A stretch of DNA of 64,000 nt from positions 55,784,866 to 55,848,865 of the forward strand of contig NC_084800.1 in the NCBI RefSeq assembly GCF_963169125.1, written 5' to 3'. Source of the DNA: Humulus lupulus (lineage: Eukaryota > Streptophyta > Magnoliopsida > Rosales > Cannabaceae). The notes beneath the pieces were generated by a model, which saw only the letters and a program-made list of their open reading frames with translations, was not told where the DNA came from and searched no databases. This document shows, piece by piece, positions 12,184 to 25,758 of the stretch (position 1 is its first letter; the number at the start of each line of letters is the position of its first letter). The translations under genes and the position numbers were made by a program.

Positions 12184-13119
12184 TATGAGTAGTAAACATT
12201 GTTTATTTCTGTAATACCCTTTGTAGCCTTTGGGCACGTGTAATGGAAACCGTGTATGTAAAACACGGTAAGAAATTTATTGTGTACTTATACTCTTTGG
12301 TTTCCTTTACATTCTATTAACGTTGTGTAAGAGCACCCGCTCGCCTGGACAAGTGATCGCAGACTATTCTTCGATCACTTGGGGGGCAAGGAGTTAGGGT
12401 AGCATCATGCCTCACAGGGAACGACCTAGGAAACTAAACTTGTCAAGAGGAATAAGCCTAGTGTCGCCATCTCAAGAATAGAAATTCCTAGGAAATTAGT
12501 CAAGTCTAGCCTAGAAGGCAGCTTGTTCCAGGCAAAACTGAGCTTAGCACCTAGGAGCTAGATGACCCAAGTAGCGCGATAATATAATTTTGTCACCTCC
12601 CGTGGACATCGAGCCCGAGTAGCTCTGACTAAGTCTCTTGATCTCGAGATGCAAACGGGAGGCCAACTACCCCATACTCGGCCTCGGGAAATCCGTGACA
12701 TGGGGAGCTTGGCTAGTCGATGAGCGAAGCGCCCCTAATGCCACTATATCCCATAGCTAGAATACCCAGTATAACACAGACTTAAAAACTCAAGTTACCT
12801 CTCGAGGATAGTGCGCGCTCGAAGAGTAATAACCAAATCCTAATCTGCGAGATACTGGCGGATGCCCAGGCCGCCCATGCTTGGGCACCTCATTAACATC
12901 ACTTCCCGAGGAGGTGCGAGATGGTCTGGAAGTGACTAGATATGCACTCGGAAAGCAGTGTTGAAACGCCCGCCCGATCTCCTAAGTAGTGCATACTTGG
13001 GGGGCTGGTGGTTTCACGTGCTAGGACCTCTGAAAGCCCGAATCTTTGGATTTCAGGGGCATAGGACGCCGAGTTAAGACCAATGGTAAATTTTGCGTCA
13101 AAGTTACTTCTAGGACAAT
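12184..13119 (+). other. Element A 3' non-coding region, first part
   Basis: No long open frame. Moderately GC-rich sequence with many CGAG/CTCGG words typical of this family. It lies downstream of the pol stop of A and ends where LTR C is inserted. Confidence 0.6.
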
Positions 13120-15869
13120 TGTAATGCCCTAAACTCCAGGGACCGTTACGGTGTGCATTTTAAATAATGCTAAACTCGCTAATCGAGTCATTTGGCCATA
13201 ATCGTGTAACTAAGTATGATTAGCGGTTTAGGGTTAAAAAAATTTGGTTGAGATATAACATTTCACTAAAACGTTTACTGTATATATTGGGATCCCAAAA
13301 ATATAATTTAAAGGTTAATTACGACAAAAGATTTACAACCAGTCGACCTAAGCGGCAAAGTAGGGTTTAACCCTAGTTCCTCTTTCAACCCTCGGCTGTG
13401 GCGGTCAAGCAGCCGCATATGTACACATCGTCACCTAAGCCCTCCAACTCAAGGATGGTCTAGCTTTCTTTTGCCTTTACCTGCACCACATAGCACTCGT
13501 GAGCCGAAGCTCAGCAAGAAAACTCAATATGCTCATGAACAGTAATAACATGTTACGAAATCATATCAGGCATGCCTAGCAATAATAGCCCTATTCATGC
13601 ATGCAAATAAGTTCAGATAATGATGGGGGATCCTGCCCTCTTGAATGGATGACTATCAAGTCAATCCTAATCAGATGAGTGATTTAACACTTTGAGTGAC
13701 TGTTAACCATGATGGGGCGTGTAGCCCTAGTCAGATGAGTGATTTAACACTTGAGGTCCTATTAACCATGCTGGGGTGTGTAGCCCTAATCAAATGAGTG
13801 ATTTAACACTGGAGGTTCTGTTAACCATGATGGAGCGTATAACCCTAATCAGATGAGTGATTTAACACTTGAGGTTCTATTAATTATGATGGAGCGTATA
13901 ATCTTAATTAGATGAGTGATTTAACACTTGAGGTTCTGATAACCATGATGAGTGACTGATGAGTGAGTCACTAACGTGGGCTCAGCACCCATAGCCATGT
14001 GACGATGCAGTCACCTAGGCCTTCTGGCCCTGGCTTTTAGTGGCTAGCCATTGGGCTAGACAAGCGCTTTTAGTTTTCATCAAACTTGAGGTCGGTCCGG
14101 CATTAATGCTCATGAGGAGTCATTCAATGCTGAATTTGATTAGATCTAATCTTTTTGGCTTGCGTTAAACACGCTAAGACCGTTCTTGACTCTTAAGCCA
14201 ATACTATACGACCAGTGCTCAGTACTACTGCCGAACTTGACTAGTGAGTCACAGCTTCACAGTTAATACCAACACCATTGCTGATTTCTGAGTCATGGGT
14301 CAGTACCATACACAAGTAAGCAATGCAACCAGGCATATACCATATGTCAAATATCCAAATGTAGGGCATTCATCATGCTTACTTAACAATTGCTAGCATA
14401 ATTATGATCATGCACAAACACAAAGACTCAAGCTCTGATCAATCTCATATTCAACATTCATGGCATGCCTTAATCACATGTTTCTCATGCATCACATATG
14501 GGGTGTAGTTTTCTTACCTCTGGTTCAAGCGAGAAATAACAATTGAACGACCCTTGAGAACGATTAATCATTTGATCCCTTAGTAGTCACCTAGTCATAA
14601 CCAAATATAACCTCCAATTAATGAAATCAACAATGAAAGGGTCTTGACCTAAACCTCACTCTCGGGACCCCGAATTGTACCCAAACAGTGAGTAGATTCG
14701 ATCTCGAGCCTTAGGAATTGAAACCTTGATCCAAAAACCCTAAAAAATGCCTAAAATATGCATAAGGAAAAACAAGGTAGCGCTACAGCGCTGCCCCCCC
14801 TAGCGCCCCAGCGCTACAACTAGGGCAGTTTGGCCCTGGACAGTGCTGTAGCGCCCTCCCTTGGGCGCTATAGCGCTAGGACTAGGCTGGAACAACCCTG
14901 GTTCCTCCTTCTTCGAGTTTTCCATTTCCAACCTGAAAAAAAAGCTTCCAAACTTCATCCAAACCCCCAAATGAACCCAAATACCATATACATAAGCCCT
15001 AGGCATCATAACCCAAGTAACCCTAACCAAAATCTCCCATTAATTCCCATTATCCAACTCAAAAATCCAGCTGAAACTCAATAAGAAAAACAAAGCAAGA
15101 ACCATAATTTTAATGGCTAGAAACTCACCTCAATCTCAGAATCACACCCTCATAAATGGTAGAACATAACCTTAGATCATCACAACTTGGTTCCCTAGCT
15201 TGGTTCCTAAAAAAAAGCTTCAAAATTCAAAGAGAAATGAAGGGAAGAAGATGATTGGGAGAGGAAGATGAAGTGCTATGTTTTCTACAGCCTTCTAAGC
15301 TTCTAATGGCTGATATATATCCCTTAGGGTGAAAAGACTAAAATGCCTCCAAGCCTATTTAAAACCCTTAACAGCCACCAAGGGCAAAATCGTCATTTTC
15401 GTGCCTATCTCGTTAATCATAATTAACACCCTCCAATTCTCGTTACTTCCAATATTCTCAAATGCTACTAAATCATATCCCATTACCCTTTCATTTCTGG
15501 TAATTTTCTAATCCTCAAATTACCCCGAGATTCACCCCGAACCCCGAAATTAACCCCATTATGACCAGACCGATAACTTGTATTCAAAGATCGTCTCATG
15601 CCGAATGGCTTGAAAAAATCCACATATAATGTGGTATTATTCATAATTCACCATCATGCATGAAAATACACAATTACGCCCTCAACGGGCCAAAATACCA
15701 AAATGCCCTTATAATTAAAAATGGACCCATATGCATGCATTTATCATCATATTATAATATAATTCACATAATCATGCATATAATCATTTAATAACATAAT
15801 AAATCAATTATGACCTTCCCGACCTCCTAATCAAGGTCCTAAACCTTATTAGGAAATTTGGGGCATTAC
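13120..15869 (-). repeat. Element C: solo LTR of a chromovirus-type element (2.75 kb)
   Basis: The ends TGTAATGCCC and GGGGCATTACA match the B-type LTR in minus orientation, with no internal coding sequence. The flanking pentamers are ACAAT (13115-13119) and ACTAT (15870-15874), one mismatch, consistent with a decayed TSD. Inside are about five copies of a 59-60-bp repeat (starts near 13671, 13731, 13790, 13849, 13908) and the conserved TTACCTGCACCACATAGCAC block near 13480. Its central region carries AGCGCT-rich repeats (14780-14880) where related LTRs carry GGCCGCGGCC. Confidence 0.8.
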
Positions 15870-16366
15870 AACTATGAGCCTACAAGGGACCAAACGCATA
15901 AAACGACTTGAGATCTTGTTCTTGTGACATTCGTGTATGTTGAATTTATAGAACCAAGTGTATAAAATGGATTGAGTTCTTGTTCTTGTGACATTTGTGT
16001 TACGTTGAATTTATAGAACCAAGTGTATAAAACGGTTTGAGTTCTTGTTCTCGTGACATTCGTGTCACGTTGAATTTATAAAACTAGATGTTTTAAGGTG
16101 GGTTGAGTTCTTGTTCTTGCGACAGTTGTGTTACGTTGAATTTATAGAACCAAGTGTCTAAGTTGGTATGAGTGCTTATTCTCGTGGCTATTAAATTACG
16201 CTGAATTCATAGAACCAAATCAAATGAAAAGGAAAGATGCATAGTTAAACGGGAAAATAATTACAAGTGTGCTCGGGGGCTCGAGCATTGATTGTCTATA
16301 CCCCTAAAAACTATGGCACACAGGCCTATTTCATTTAAAAGGAAAAAGGTTGAAATAGTAAAATTA
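15870..16366 (+). repeat. Element A 3' region with ~5 copies of a 65-bp tandem repeat
   Basis: The phrase GTTGAATTTATAGAACCAAG, or a close variant, recurs at 15939, 16004, 16069, 16135 and about 16200, a period of 65-66 bp. It lies between the pol end and the 3' end of the antisense gene of A, the same place as the 59-bp array in G. The two units are unrelated in sequence. Confidence 0.8.
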
Positions 16367-16702
16367 CTAGGGGCCTTTGCCTGATGGCACCTCTGTCACC
16401 AGCTCGACCACCGTGTTGTCCTCGGGAGCCCGACCTGCCGCCGAGGCCTCTCTCTCTTGAGCTGTGTGGGCAGTGTCCGCCTCGAGGCGTGCCTAGAGTT
16501 TAGTCCTCATGGAAGGATCCTCTGTGAACGAGAGGTCCATGTATTTGTTGCTCTACCACGCAACGAAGAGCATGTCCTTGGCCATCACATCGAGGTCTTT
16601 GGCCAGTTCTCCGTTGGATTTTTCTAGCTCAGCGAAACGAGCTTCAAGTTCTACTCGGCTCAATTGAAATGCCTCGTGGACTCGGGCCAGTTCCTCCTCC
16701 AC
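16367..16702 (-). pseudogene. Element A antisense gene (aORF), C-terminal piece
   Basis: Minus-strand translation of the end of the antisense gene is coiled-coil-like and Glu/Lys/Arg-rich (RVELEARFAELEKSNGELAK). The C-terminal motif MLFVAW-x-SNKYMDLSFTEDP aligns with IYMAWCKDKNMNLLVFPDP of the G copy. The stop is TAG at 16367-16369. Two internal TAG codons (after VAW, and near 16493) break it. The upstream part continues beyond solo LTR D. Confidence 0.7.
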
Positions 16703-19026
16703 TGTAATGCCCCGGATTCTCTATTATGGTTAATGGCTGGATTAGTAGGCTGGGAGGGCCATAACTGTTTAATTATGCCATTAAATGTGTTTGTGCATGT
16801 TTATGAGAATTATATTATAATATGATGTTAAATGCATGCATGTGAGTCCACATTTGCTTACAGGGGTATTATGGTAATTTGGCCCGTTGAGGGTATAATT
16901 GAATACTTGTTTGTATGATAATGATATATTGTGAGACCACATTATAATGTGGATTAGTTCGAGTATTCCGACATGAGACGATCTTAAAACATGATTTATC
17001 GGTTTGGTCATAACAGGTTTGAGCTCGGGGCTCGGGGTGAGTCTCGGGGTGATATTGGTGGTTATAACGTTACCAGGGATTTTAGGGTAACGGGATATGA
17101 ACTATTGGTGTTTGAGGATATTGAGATTAGCGGGAATTGGGAAGTGTTAATTATAATTAACGGGTTAAGCGGGAAGTACCAATTTTGCCCTTGGGGTGGC
17201 TTTAGAGGCTTAAGATGACACAAGGGGTATTTTGGTCTTTTTGGAAGGATATATATGACTTAAGTGACTTAGAAGGCTTTAGAATAAACAGGGTAAGAAC
17301 AGAGGCTCTATCTTCTCTTCCCGTACACACCACTTCCTCCATTGTTTTCCTTGGTGTTTTGAGTTCAAGGTGGGATATCAAGCTAAGGAACTTCAAGGCT
17401 GAGTTAGTAGACTTGGTTCTGCTTGTGTGGGAGTTCAAAACAGGTTTTAAGGTAAGTTTTGATCATTGAACTCAAGTTATGCTCTGTTTTCGTTTTAGCT
17501 TTTAAGTCATGGGTTTTGATGTGGAAAGTGTGAATCAAATGGGGGTTTTAGTGTTAGTTTGATTGGGGTTTGATGTGAGTAAGCTAAGGGTGTTGTTTGG
17601 GGGTTCAATTATATGTTTGGAAGAGGTTTTAAGATGGTTTGAGGGGCTGGTTTGAGAGGGAGAATGCAGGGTTAAAATCTGGTTTGTGTGTGTGGCCGAC
17701 TTAGCTGAACTGGGCTGGGCGCCGCGGCCCTTGGTGTCTGTTAGGAGGGAGCCCTTCTGTCTGAAGGGCGCGCCGCGGCGCATCAGGGGAGGGCCGCGGC
17801 CCTTAGGGCCAATTTTGCTAAAATGTGGTTTTTAGCTCAGGGATTCAAACCAGAGGCCCCGGGGTTGGATCTAGTACCCGGTTGGGTAGTGTTTGAGGTC
17901 TCGGGGGCTGGGTTTTGGTCTGGGAACCCTCGGTTATCATTTTTATTGATAAATTCTATAATTTGGTTACGACCAAGTGACCGTCAAGGATTTTAAAGGT
18001 TGATCGTTCTCAGGGGTCGTTCATATTATAATCCTCACTCGAATCAGAGGTAAGAAAACAATGTATGAATGCAGTTGCACCCTGTACAGGTATATGACAT
18101 GCATGGTTGGATATTTGAGGCATGTTGGTTGATATATGTGGACATGGATTGCATGTTAAATGTTGATTACCTGCTTGAGACACTGACTAGTCAGGGACCG
18201 ACTCTAAAGTCGATGATCACGCATTGAATGGCCCTATGGCATTAATGCGGGACCGACCCTAAGGTCGAAGAACTTATAAGCGCTTGCCTGGTCTACGACC
18301 AGATGACTATAGCCAAGGTATATGACCCCGGTGACTGTTTGTCACGTGGCTAAGGGACGTTGTCCATAGTTTCGACTCTAGAGTCATGAGGAAGGTTATG
18401 TTGGTGACCAATCACCATGCACCTGTCCTGAACAAGCTTATGAAAGAATCACCTATCAGTTAAGCCCTGGTGACCCTATCGTCACATGGCTAGAGGGAGC
18501 GATGCTCATTACTGTGACTTTTGGCTGTTGTCACCTATTTGTTGGACTCATAGTCCTGAATGGTTATTATGATCGTTGTTGATATTATATCATGCTTTAT
18601 TGTGTTTTCTTGCTGGGCCTTGGCTCATGGGTGCTATGTGGTGCAGGTAAAGGAAAGGAAAAGCTTGGCCAGCCTTGAGTGGAGAGCTTGGGTGAGGTGA
18701 TGTACATACAGGGCCGCTTGACCGCCACGGTCAAGGAGTTCTCAGAGGGACTAGGGGTTTACCCTATTTTTTCCGCTTAGGCCGGCGGGGATTGTAAATT
18801 TGGAACTGTAGCAACTCTTTTGTATTACGAACTACTTGTAAACACTTTAAAAGGCTCATGAGCAGTTTATTTACTTAATGAAATGTACCCTTTCCTTTTT
18901 ATTGGTTTTTCACCTTAACCTGTTAATGGTACCTAGATCACGTTTTTAACCAAGGGACTTGGGTAGCGAGTCAAATTTCTGGTTCACTGTTCACCGTAAA
19001 TGTTTTGGGGTAACCAGGGCGTTACA
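16703..19026 (+). repeat. Element D: solo LTR (2.32 kb) with perfect TSD
   Basis: TGTAATGCCCCGG to CAGGGCGTTACA, flanked by perfect TCCAC duplications at 16698-16702 and 19027-19031, with no internal coding region. The orientation is opposite to B. It contains GC-palindrome motifs (GCCGCGGCCC) near 17720-17810 and, near the end, TTTTCTTGCTGGGC followed by GTGGTGCAG|GTAAAGG (about 18604-18655), shared with the other LTRs of this type. Confidence 0.92.
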
Positions 19027-20996
19027 TCCACGGTCCGTGTGCGGACAGCAGCATCTTCCAACAACTTGGAGGATGTTTCTTCCAAGGCAGACAACTTTGA
19101 CCTCTTTGTGACCAGTTGGTCCTCCACTTCTCGGGCGCATGCCTTGGTGTCCTCCACCTCTGTCTGAAGCCGTGAATGTTCCTTCAGGGGGACTGCAGTC
19201 TCCTGGGTTTGAGAAAGCTCCAGCTGGACGCGAGCCAACTCCTCCCTTGCCTTCTTCATCTCGAGGGACCGCGTCAACACCAGGTCCCGAAGTCGTTGAT
19301 TTAGGGCGGCAACCTATAAATTCAGAATGATGAGTCAGCCAAAAAGACAAGATATTCATCGAACTTGAACAAAAATCAAGACTTACTCTAGTGGAAGCAT
19401 GACAACTGGTTGCCACCAGTGCCACCTCATTGTCACCGCCGCAACGGGCGAAGCTGCGGGCGGTCATCTCACACACGGATGTCGGTATTCCCTGTAGGAG
19501 TTTCATGCCAAGTGGTAAGGCCTTATCTCCTATTCTCCCCATGAGGAAAAGTTCAAGTTCTTCGCGATGAGGAGTAGGGACAGGCTCCTTCGGCCAGTCC
19601 ACGCGGAGAAATTCGATCAACAACCGGACACTCTCGTTGCCCTCACCGATGCGAGCATCATAGTACTCGGTGACCTCCCTGTGCATACCTGAGCCATCGT
19701 CATCGTAGTACTCTGGAAAGATTACCAACAGTGGATCCTTGGTTTGAGGGGGATTGGAAGGGATTTCTTTGCCTTTCCCACAGAACCCCTAATCTCGGCG
19801 ATAGGAGGCCTCAAGGTCTATGACCTCGCCGGCGACTGCCGTGCTCGGGCTAAGGGTCGTTGGAGAAGCGGTTGGGGGTGCTTGAATAGTCAAAGAGGGC
19901 ACGGGCACCGCTGTCAGGGGGTCGATCTCAAAAGGGCCCGACAACCTTTGACGTTTCGAACGCACCAAGTCCGAAAGGCCTGTACTGTCTGCACAAAGAG
20001 AACACCCTGGTTAGTCCCGATAAATGAAATAAAAACCACAACAGAATAATACGTGCATAAAAGAAAGATAAAACTCCCCAGGAGCCCCACCACGATCAGG
20101 CTCCTCAGAATAGAGGACGACACTAGCAAATTTGCGTACAAAATGACCCATCTCCTGTGTTAAATTGGTTTCGTACTGATAAAACCAAGAGGCGTGCATG
20201 GCTGTCGACTCATCAAGAGGCACGAAGCTGTGAGGGTGGCTTTTTCTCTTTGGGTTATGGAGGAACGCGTTGATGGGGTCTTGGTAATCTTGGTACTCTT
20301 CCGCGGACTAGCAATGCTCCGAAACTTGACCACATTCGAGAAGGGAGGGAGAAAACAAGATATGGTCAGGACTAGTTCCTTCCATTACATGCCTAGCATA
20401 GTGAAGAATGATCGGAGCTTTACCTTGAAGCATGGAGGACGATTAGATCCCCGCTTCAAGCTCCGCCTCAAGCTCTTCGTCTTCTTTCGCCTCCGCGACT
20501 GCTTTAATAGCAAGATCGTTCTCCGCGTGCTCCTCGCGAAGACGTTGTTGGTATTGTTGTTGTGCCTTGGCCGCCATGAAATCAGTATGTAGCCTCACTT
20601 CCATCTGAGATCTCTTTAAGTCTCGAAACTTGGTTAGGACCACCGGATTTATATTTTGCCCCATCTGCAGTAACCCATACTGTCGAAGACGGGCATCGGT
20701 GACGAAGAGGGGGAGTTTTAGTTCCTCGTCGCGGGGAGAGCCTATTGCTCGAAGCCTCTCATGAAAGGAATCAACGAAAGGGGTACGACTATATGGACTT
20801 GATTAGGACAACGTGAATAGAGATAAGTAGCGAGCTAAGTACCATCATGCTAACTTACGCGAGAGCAATACTTACCGACAATGGTGAAGTCCAGGAGTAG
20901 AGTGGGATTAGTCCTCTTTGGGAAACCGTCCGCCCAAAAGAATTGATCTTTATAAGCCCAAGTGTGGTTCTCGTTGCCGCACAGAACTTTATATCC
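19027..20996 (-). pseudogene. Element A antisense gene, central exons
   Basis: Minus strand. From the right, GYKVLCGNENHTWAYKDQFF leads to NPTLLLDFTIV and a donor GTAAGT (about 20876). The next exon encodes VTDARLRQYGLLQMGQN and a Glu/Ala-rich helix (20664-20443), then another donor near 20426. A later exon (19728-19387) includes YYDDDGSGMHREVTEYYDAR and GDKALPLGMKLLQGIP, ends at donor GTAAGT (19386-19381), and resumes after acceptor TTTATAG (about 19314) as a long coiled coil. NPTLLLDF-x-x-V|GTAAGT is shared with the G copy, at the same intron position and phase. Solo LTRs D and E cut it at either end. Confidence 0.7.
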
Positions 20997-23254
20997 TGTA
21001 ACGACCCAAAATCACTAAGAAGGCTTAAGGGCCTTGATTAGTGTGCCGGGAGGGCATAATTGGTTTATGTGTGAATTTATTAATTTTAATGCGTGATTAT
21101 ATAATAAGCTTGCTTGTATGGTTATATGAATGTAAATGTGATTATATGTTATATTTGTGAGAACCACATTATTATGTGGGTAAATCTGCAGCATGCGACT
21201 TGAGGCGATCCTAGGGAGCTAGTTAGCGGGAAAGTCACAACGGGGCTTAATACTTGACTTGGGGAAAGTAAAGGGGTATCTCAGGTATTGAATGGTTATT
21301 TAGGTTATCAGGTTATGGAAATAAATAATTGGAGATATATTTGAGGTTAGGAAGCCTAGGTGGGAATACTGGGGGAATTTTACCATTTTGCCCTTGGGGA
21401 CGTTACCGGCACCCCGAGCCTCGGGATTAACTTAATTACCTAAGGATAGACTAAGTAAAAACTCAGAACTCGGTGGAAACAAAGGAACCGACCTTCCCTC
21501 CTTTTCCTTCTTTCTCTCAAGGAAAAACCACAAGAAACTTAAGGAAAACTTAGCTGGAATTCAATGGATTAAGCTGAAGACTTGGAGGATTAACCTAGTG
21601 TTCAGCTAAGGAGTTTAACCAGAATTAAGGTAAGCAAAAAGCTTTTTGCATGGTGATTAATTCTGTGTTTATGGCTGGGTTTTGAGGTGTTTATGGATTT
21701 TGATATTGAAGGATTGAATTGAAGCTGAAACTTGGGAGTTAGCTCATAAATCTTTAAGAGAGCTGGTTCATCAAAGGAGGTAAGCTCCAATTCATGATTT
21801 AGTGTTTGAATTCTGAGTTTTTATGAGTGGTTTTGTTGTTTTTAAGCTTTTGAGTTTCAGAGATTAAAGTGGGATTTTAATGAGTTTCTAGGTTGGGTTT
21901 TCGCTAGATTATGTTGTTGGAATCATGTTAGAAGTTTTGTGATAATTGAGTTGTGGAATTGTGATAGTTTTGGATGGTTTTGAGTGAGGTTTGAGAGTCA
22001 AAAATGGAGGTTTTTCTGGGTTCGAAGGAGCCGCGGCCCTCTGAAGCTGAAGTGTGCTGAGGAAGGAGGGCGGGGCGCGGCATGGGGCTTGCAGGGCCGC
22101 GACCCGTGTTTGGTTCTGAGCCTAGATGGGCTCTGTTTGGGAGATTGAGCCGCGACCCTTAAGGAATTTAGGGGTTTTTGGATTTTAAGCATGGGAATTT
22201 AACCTAGGGCGCTCGGGATTGAATCTACTACTGTGTTTGGTGGAATTCGATGTTCCGGAGACTAGAACCTTATTTAGAAGCCCTTTTACAGTTATTAATG
22301 GTATCCCTTATCTTGGTTGTGAGTAGGTATAAGCTAGGGGCTCGGGAAATGGATCGTGCTCAAGAGGCATCTCACTTAACCAGTACATTTGGAAACTAAA
22401 GGTAAGAAAACTGCACCCAGTTGTGGATTTATAATGGGACTAAGGGATTCCCTATTTTGTATGCTTTGTGAAGAATGGTATTATGCCATGCAAATAGTAA
22501 ACAAACGACCTAAGAGTGTCGAAGTTTACACTAGAGCACAGGGCACGACTCGGCCACTGGTAGCTGAGGACAGCTTGTTATGCACTGAGCTCGGTTTAAG
22601 CGAGCTGGAGTCAGTGGGGTAAACAGAGGGTACGACCTAAGGTGTCAACCCTGATTATCGTGTGATTTGATTGTTATTATTGTTTGGTGGATTTGTCATG
22701 CTGAATAGCTGAGTGTTGATTGGTTGAATCTTTGGCTATGTCTACGTGCTATGTAATTAATGTGTTATGTTAAGTGTATGATCGTGCTTAAAGGGTTATT
22801 CGATTGTTATCATCGTTTGTTATATAATGTTGTGTTTTCTTGCTGGGCCTTGGCTCACGGGTGCTTCGTGGTGCAGGTAAAGGCAAATGCAAGCTTGATC
22901 AACCCTGATTCGGAGAGCTCTGAGAGCAAAATGTACATTATCAGCTGCTCAGCTGCCACGGTTGAGAGGGAGACAGGAACAGGAGAACCATAAGCGTCTG
23001 TTTTGCCCTTAGAGTGGCTAATAGTTGTTTGAACTTTGGAAATTTTGTAAACTGACTTTTGAACGCTGTTCTTTTTTGGGATCCCATGTGTAAAAATGTT
23101 TAATTATATGAAATGTATCTTTTGAGACCAAAATCCTTTAACCATAGCACATTAATGGTTTTAGTGACACATTTTTAATTAAATGACTTGATTAGCAAGT
23201 CCTACACATTTACAAGTACACAGTGTAGCAGTCTTGGCTATCCAGGGCGTTACA
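20997..23254 (+). repeat. Element E: solo LTR (2.26 kb)
   Basis: TGTAACGACCC to CAGGGCGTTACA, plus orientation, no internal coding sequence. The flanking pentamers are TATCC (20992-20996) and TAGCC (23255-23259), one mismatch. It carries GCCGCGGCCC-type motifs at about 22030-22160 and the TTTTCTTGCTGGGC / GTGGTGCAG|GTAAAGG block at 22835-22885. Confidence 0.82.
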
Positions 23255-23368
23255 TAGCCTCTCCCCGGACTCGTGTGTTTCATCAGAGTATAATATCCCC
23301 ATTTTCCCCCATTCTTTGAGCATTGTCGAAAACTGTAGATATAAAGTATTTTGGCGGGAGACGGAGTG
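23255..23368 (-). pseudogene. Element A antisense gene, small piece between E and F
   Basis: About 110 bases that bridge the antisense gene between insertions E and F. The minus strand encodes TMLKEWGKMGILYSDETHES in a frame open across most of the piece. The assignment rests on position plus the flanking TSDs. Confidence 0.55.
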
Positions 23369-24817
23369 TGTAATTCCCTATTTCCTTAGAGCCGTTACTA
23401 AGTGAGTTTAAAACGTGCTAATCACTCGCTAATCGAGGTTTTAGGTTAAAAGTATAGCTAAACTATGTTGAAGGTCGTTTTAAGGCATTACATATAAAAA
23501 TGTAGTCATTCATTGAAAACACTAAAAGTTAAACATTCGGGATCCCAAAATACTGTTTATAAAATATTTACAACTCAAAATATATTTAGGATCGACTAAG
23601 CGACAAAATTCAGGTTAATACATAACCTTTCCCCAAAATACCCCTGGCTGTGCAGCTAGGTAGGCCGAACATGTACACGTCGCTTTACACTCTCCGTACT
23701 CATGGTTGGTAGACCTTTCCTTTGCCCTTACCGGCACCATAGAGCACCTGTGAGCCGAAGCCCAACAAGAAAACTCAACACAAACAATAAACATATGCAT
23801 ATCTATCTATTAGGAAAATATTGTTTTGCCACAATGGAAATGATTATAATATTACAACTCTATGCAATAATATTACAAGTAAATATAGATTGATTAAATA
23901 AGGTTACAACTCTATAACTGAAAATACAAATAAATTAAAGAAAGGGAGAAGATGATGATGAAAAAGAGAATAGTGAGAATACAACTCTAAGCAAAAGATT
24001 ACAAGTAAAATAAAGTGTTTAGACCAAATGAAAAGATTACAACTCTTAAACAAAATATAAAAGTAAATAGAACAAGAGAATAAGAAGAAAAACAATAGAA
24101 TAAAAAGAAGAACAGAAACACAATTAAACTCTCACTTACACAACCTAAGTGAAGAGGATTGAGGATCACCAACTTGAACAAGGTTTAAAACCTTTGTCCA
24201 AAAGCTTATTTCCCCCTAACTCAAGCACTAAGGGATCTCTCTCAGATATTGGAAAAGCTTTCTGGAATTATCAAGCCTCAAGGTGTTTCTAGCCAAGTGC
24301 TCTAATGGATAGAAAAGTTGTGTCTTACAAGTGAGCTACAGGCTCCTATTTATAGAGTTTAGAGACACCCTTTGAATTTCAAATTCCACCAACTCCTATG
24401 GCTGTTACCAATGTTTAATTGGATTAATATGGAATTAAAAATGAGATTTGGGAGTTATTTGGGTTTTTTGAGCCGTTCAACAAAGATTGAAAAAACTAAA
24501 AATTTGGTCAGTTTTGGCCTGTGGCCGCGGCCAGAGACTTTAGTGGCCGCGGCCACTAGTCTCTGACCCATAGGCCGCGGGCACTGAATGTTGGTGGCCG
24601 CGGCCACTGAACAAATTCAGCACAAAAAATGTGCTGTTTTTCCAAACGGTTCCAAACCCTCCCAAATGATTTTGTAACTCCTAAAACACATTATTGGGGT
24701 TAAAATCATATCTCTAACAACCATATCACATATGACTTTATGAAAGTCATCTCAATATTGTGTAACAACAATTTACACAATAAAGGGTAATATTTGGAGG
24801 TTACCAAATATGTTACA

Positions 24818-25743
24818 TGTTAACCGAGGTTTTCGGCAACTCTATTAATGAATAATATTTACTAATAATAATAACGGAAATAGAAGATTGACACAGGGTC
24901 TTTACATGGTTGGGGCGTTAATTAGCCTTAGTCCACGAGTCTATGTTATTAGAGCTTGAAGAAGCTTTTACAATGGAGTTTTCTCTCTATTTTTCGACAG
25001 AGTTTCTGTCTTTCTCCTGGGATCGAGAGAGAGTTTACAGTGCTCTTATATTTATAAGCTGATGGGAATACCGGGTCTTGGTCGGACCAAACTCAGGCCC
25101 ATTGGGGAAACGGATACGAGCGACCTCTGTAGTGGAGGCCCAATACAAAAAGAATTGACATACACGAAATTCAAACCAGCTAAGGCCCAATAGGTTGACC
25201 TTAGAACTATGCCTCGCCCGACAAAATGGCGCTTTGGTTTTGACCACTTCGAGTCACGAGGCTAATTCAGGAGACAAGACCAGTCAAGGTATTTGGCTGC
25301 GCAGTCCTGACACATCAGTGTGCAATCCCGAGGTGACCCTTTCTGCAGGCGAAAAGTGGGGACAACGCCCATGCGGAATGAGGTGGCTTCGGGGTCCTGG
25401 ACGCTTGGGCCCTTCGACTGGGGATCAGGTGATCCAGGTCCGTTTACCGTTGGCCCGCTTCATTTACCATAAGCCCGGACCATATCAGGGTCCGGTATCA
25501 GGACGCACAGGTCGCGACGATCCGGATGCTTGGGGCATCGCCCGGAACATCCTTGTCGAGGGACGAACCCGGAGGCGTATCACGGACACTCCAATGGGCC
25601 CAGTCTCGAGTCCTCGGTCCATACCCGGTCCCTAGGGCACTCTCCATACCAAGAGACCTTGGGCCGGGCCCACGGGCCGAGCCGACCCTCTGACAGCGGG
25701 CCAAGATGAAAGCCCAGAGCCCATGCAGGAAATGGGGATAACA
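24818..25743 (-). repeat. Element G 3' LTR (926 bp) and polypurine tract
   Basis: Ends TGTTAACCGAG and GGGGATAACA. The minus strand just upstream of the LTR (plus 25744-25758) reads GGCTTGGGGGGTAAA, a polypurine tract. Compared with the other LTR it lacks a 6-bp stretch near 25050. Confidence 0.92.
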
Positions 25744-25758
25744 TTTACCCCCCAAGCC

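Noticed and set aside
15870..16215. 65-bp repeats considered as a separate satellite insertion
   Set aside because: No boundaries or TSD; position matches the 3' region of A and parallels the array of G.
19744..20592. Plus-strand ORFs within the antisense-gene exons of A
   Set aside because: Complementary to the better-supported minus-strand coding exons with splice sites and coiled-coil content.
25195..25635. ORFs inside the G LTRs (also 40641-41081)
   Set aside because: LTR sequence open by chance in both copies; no motif, and not conserved in frame with any known element protein.
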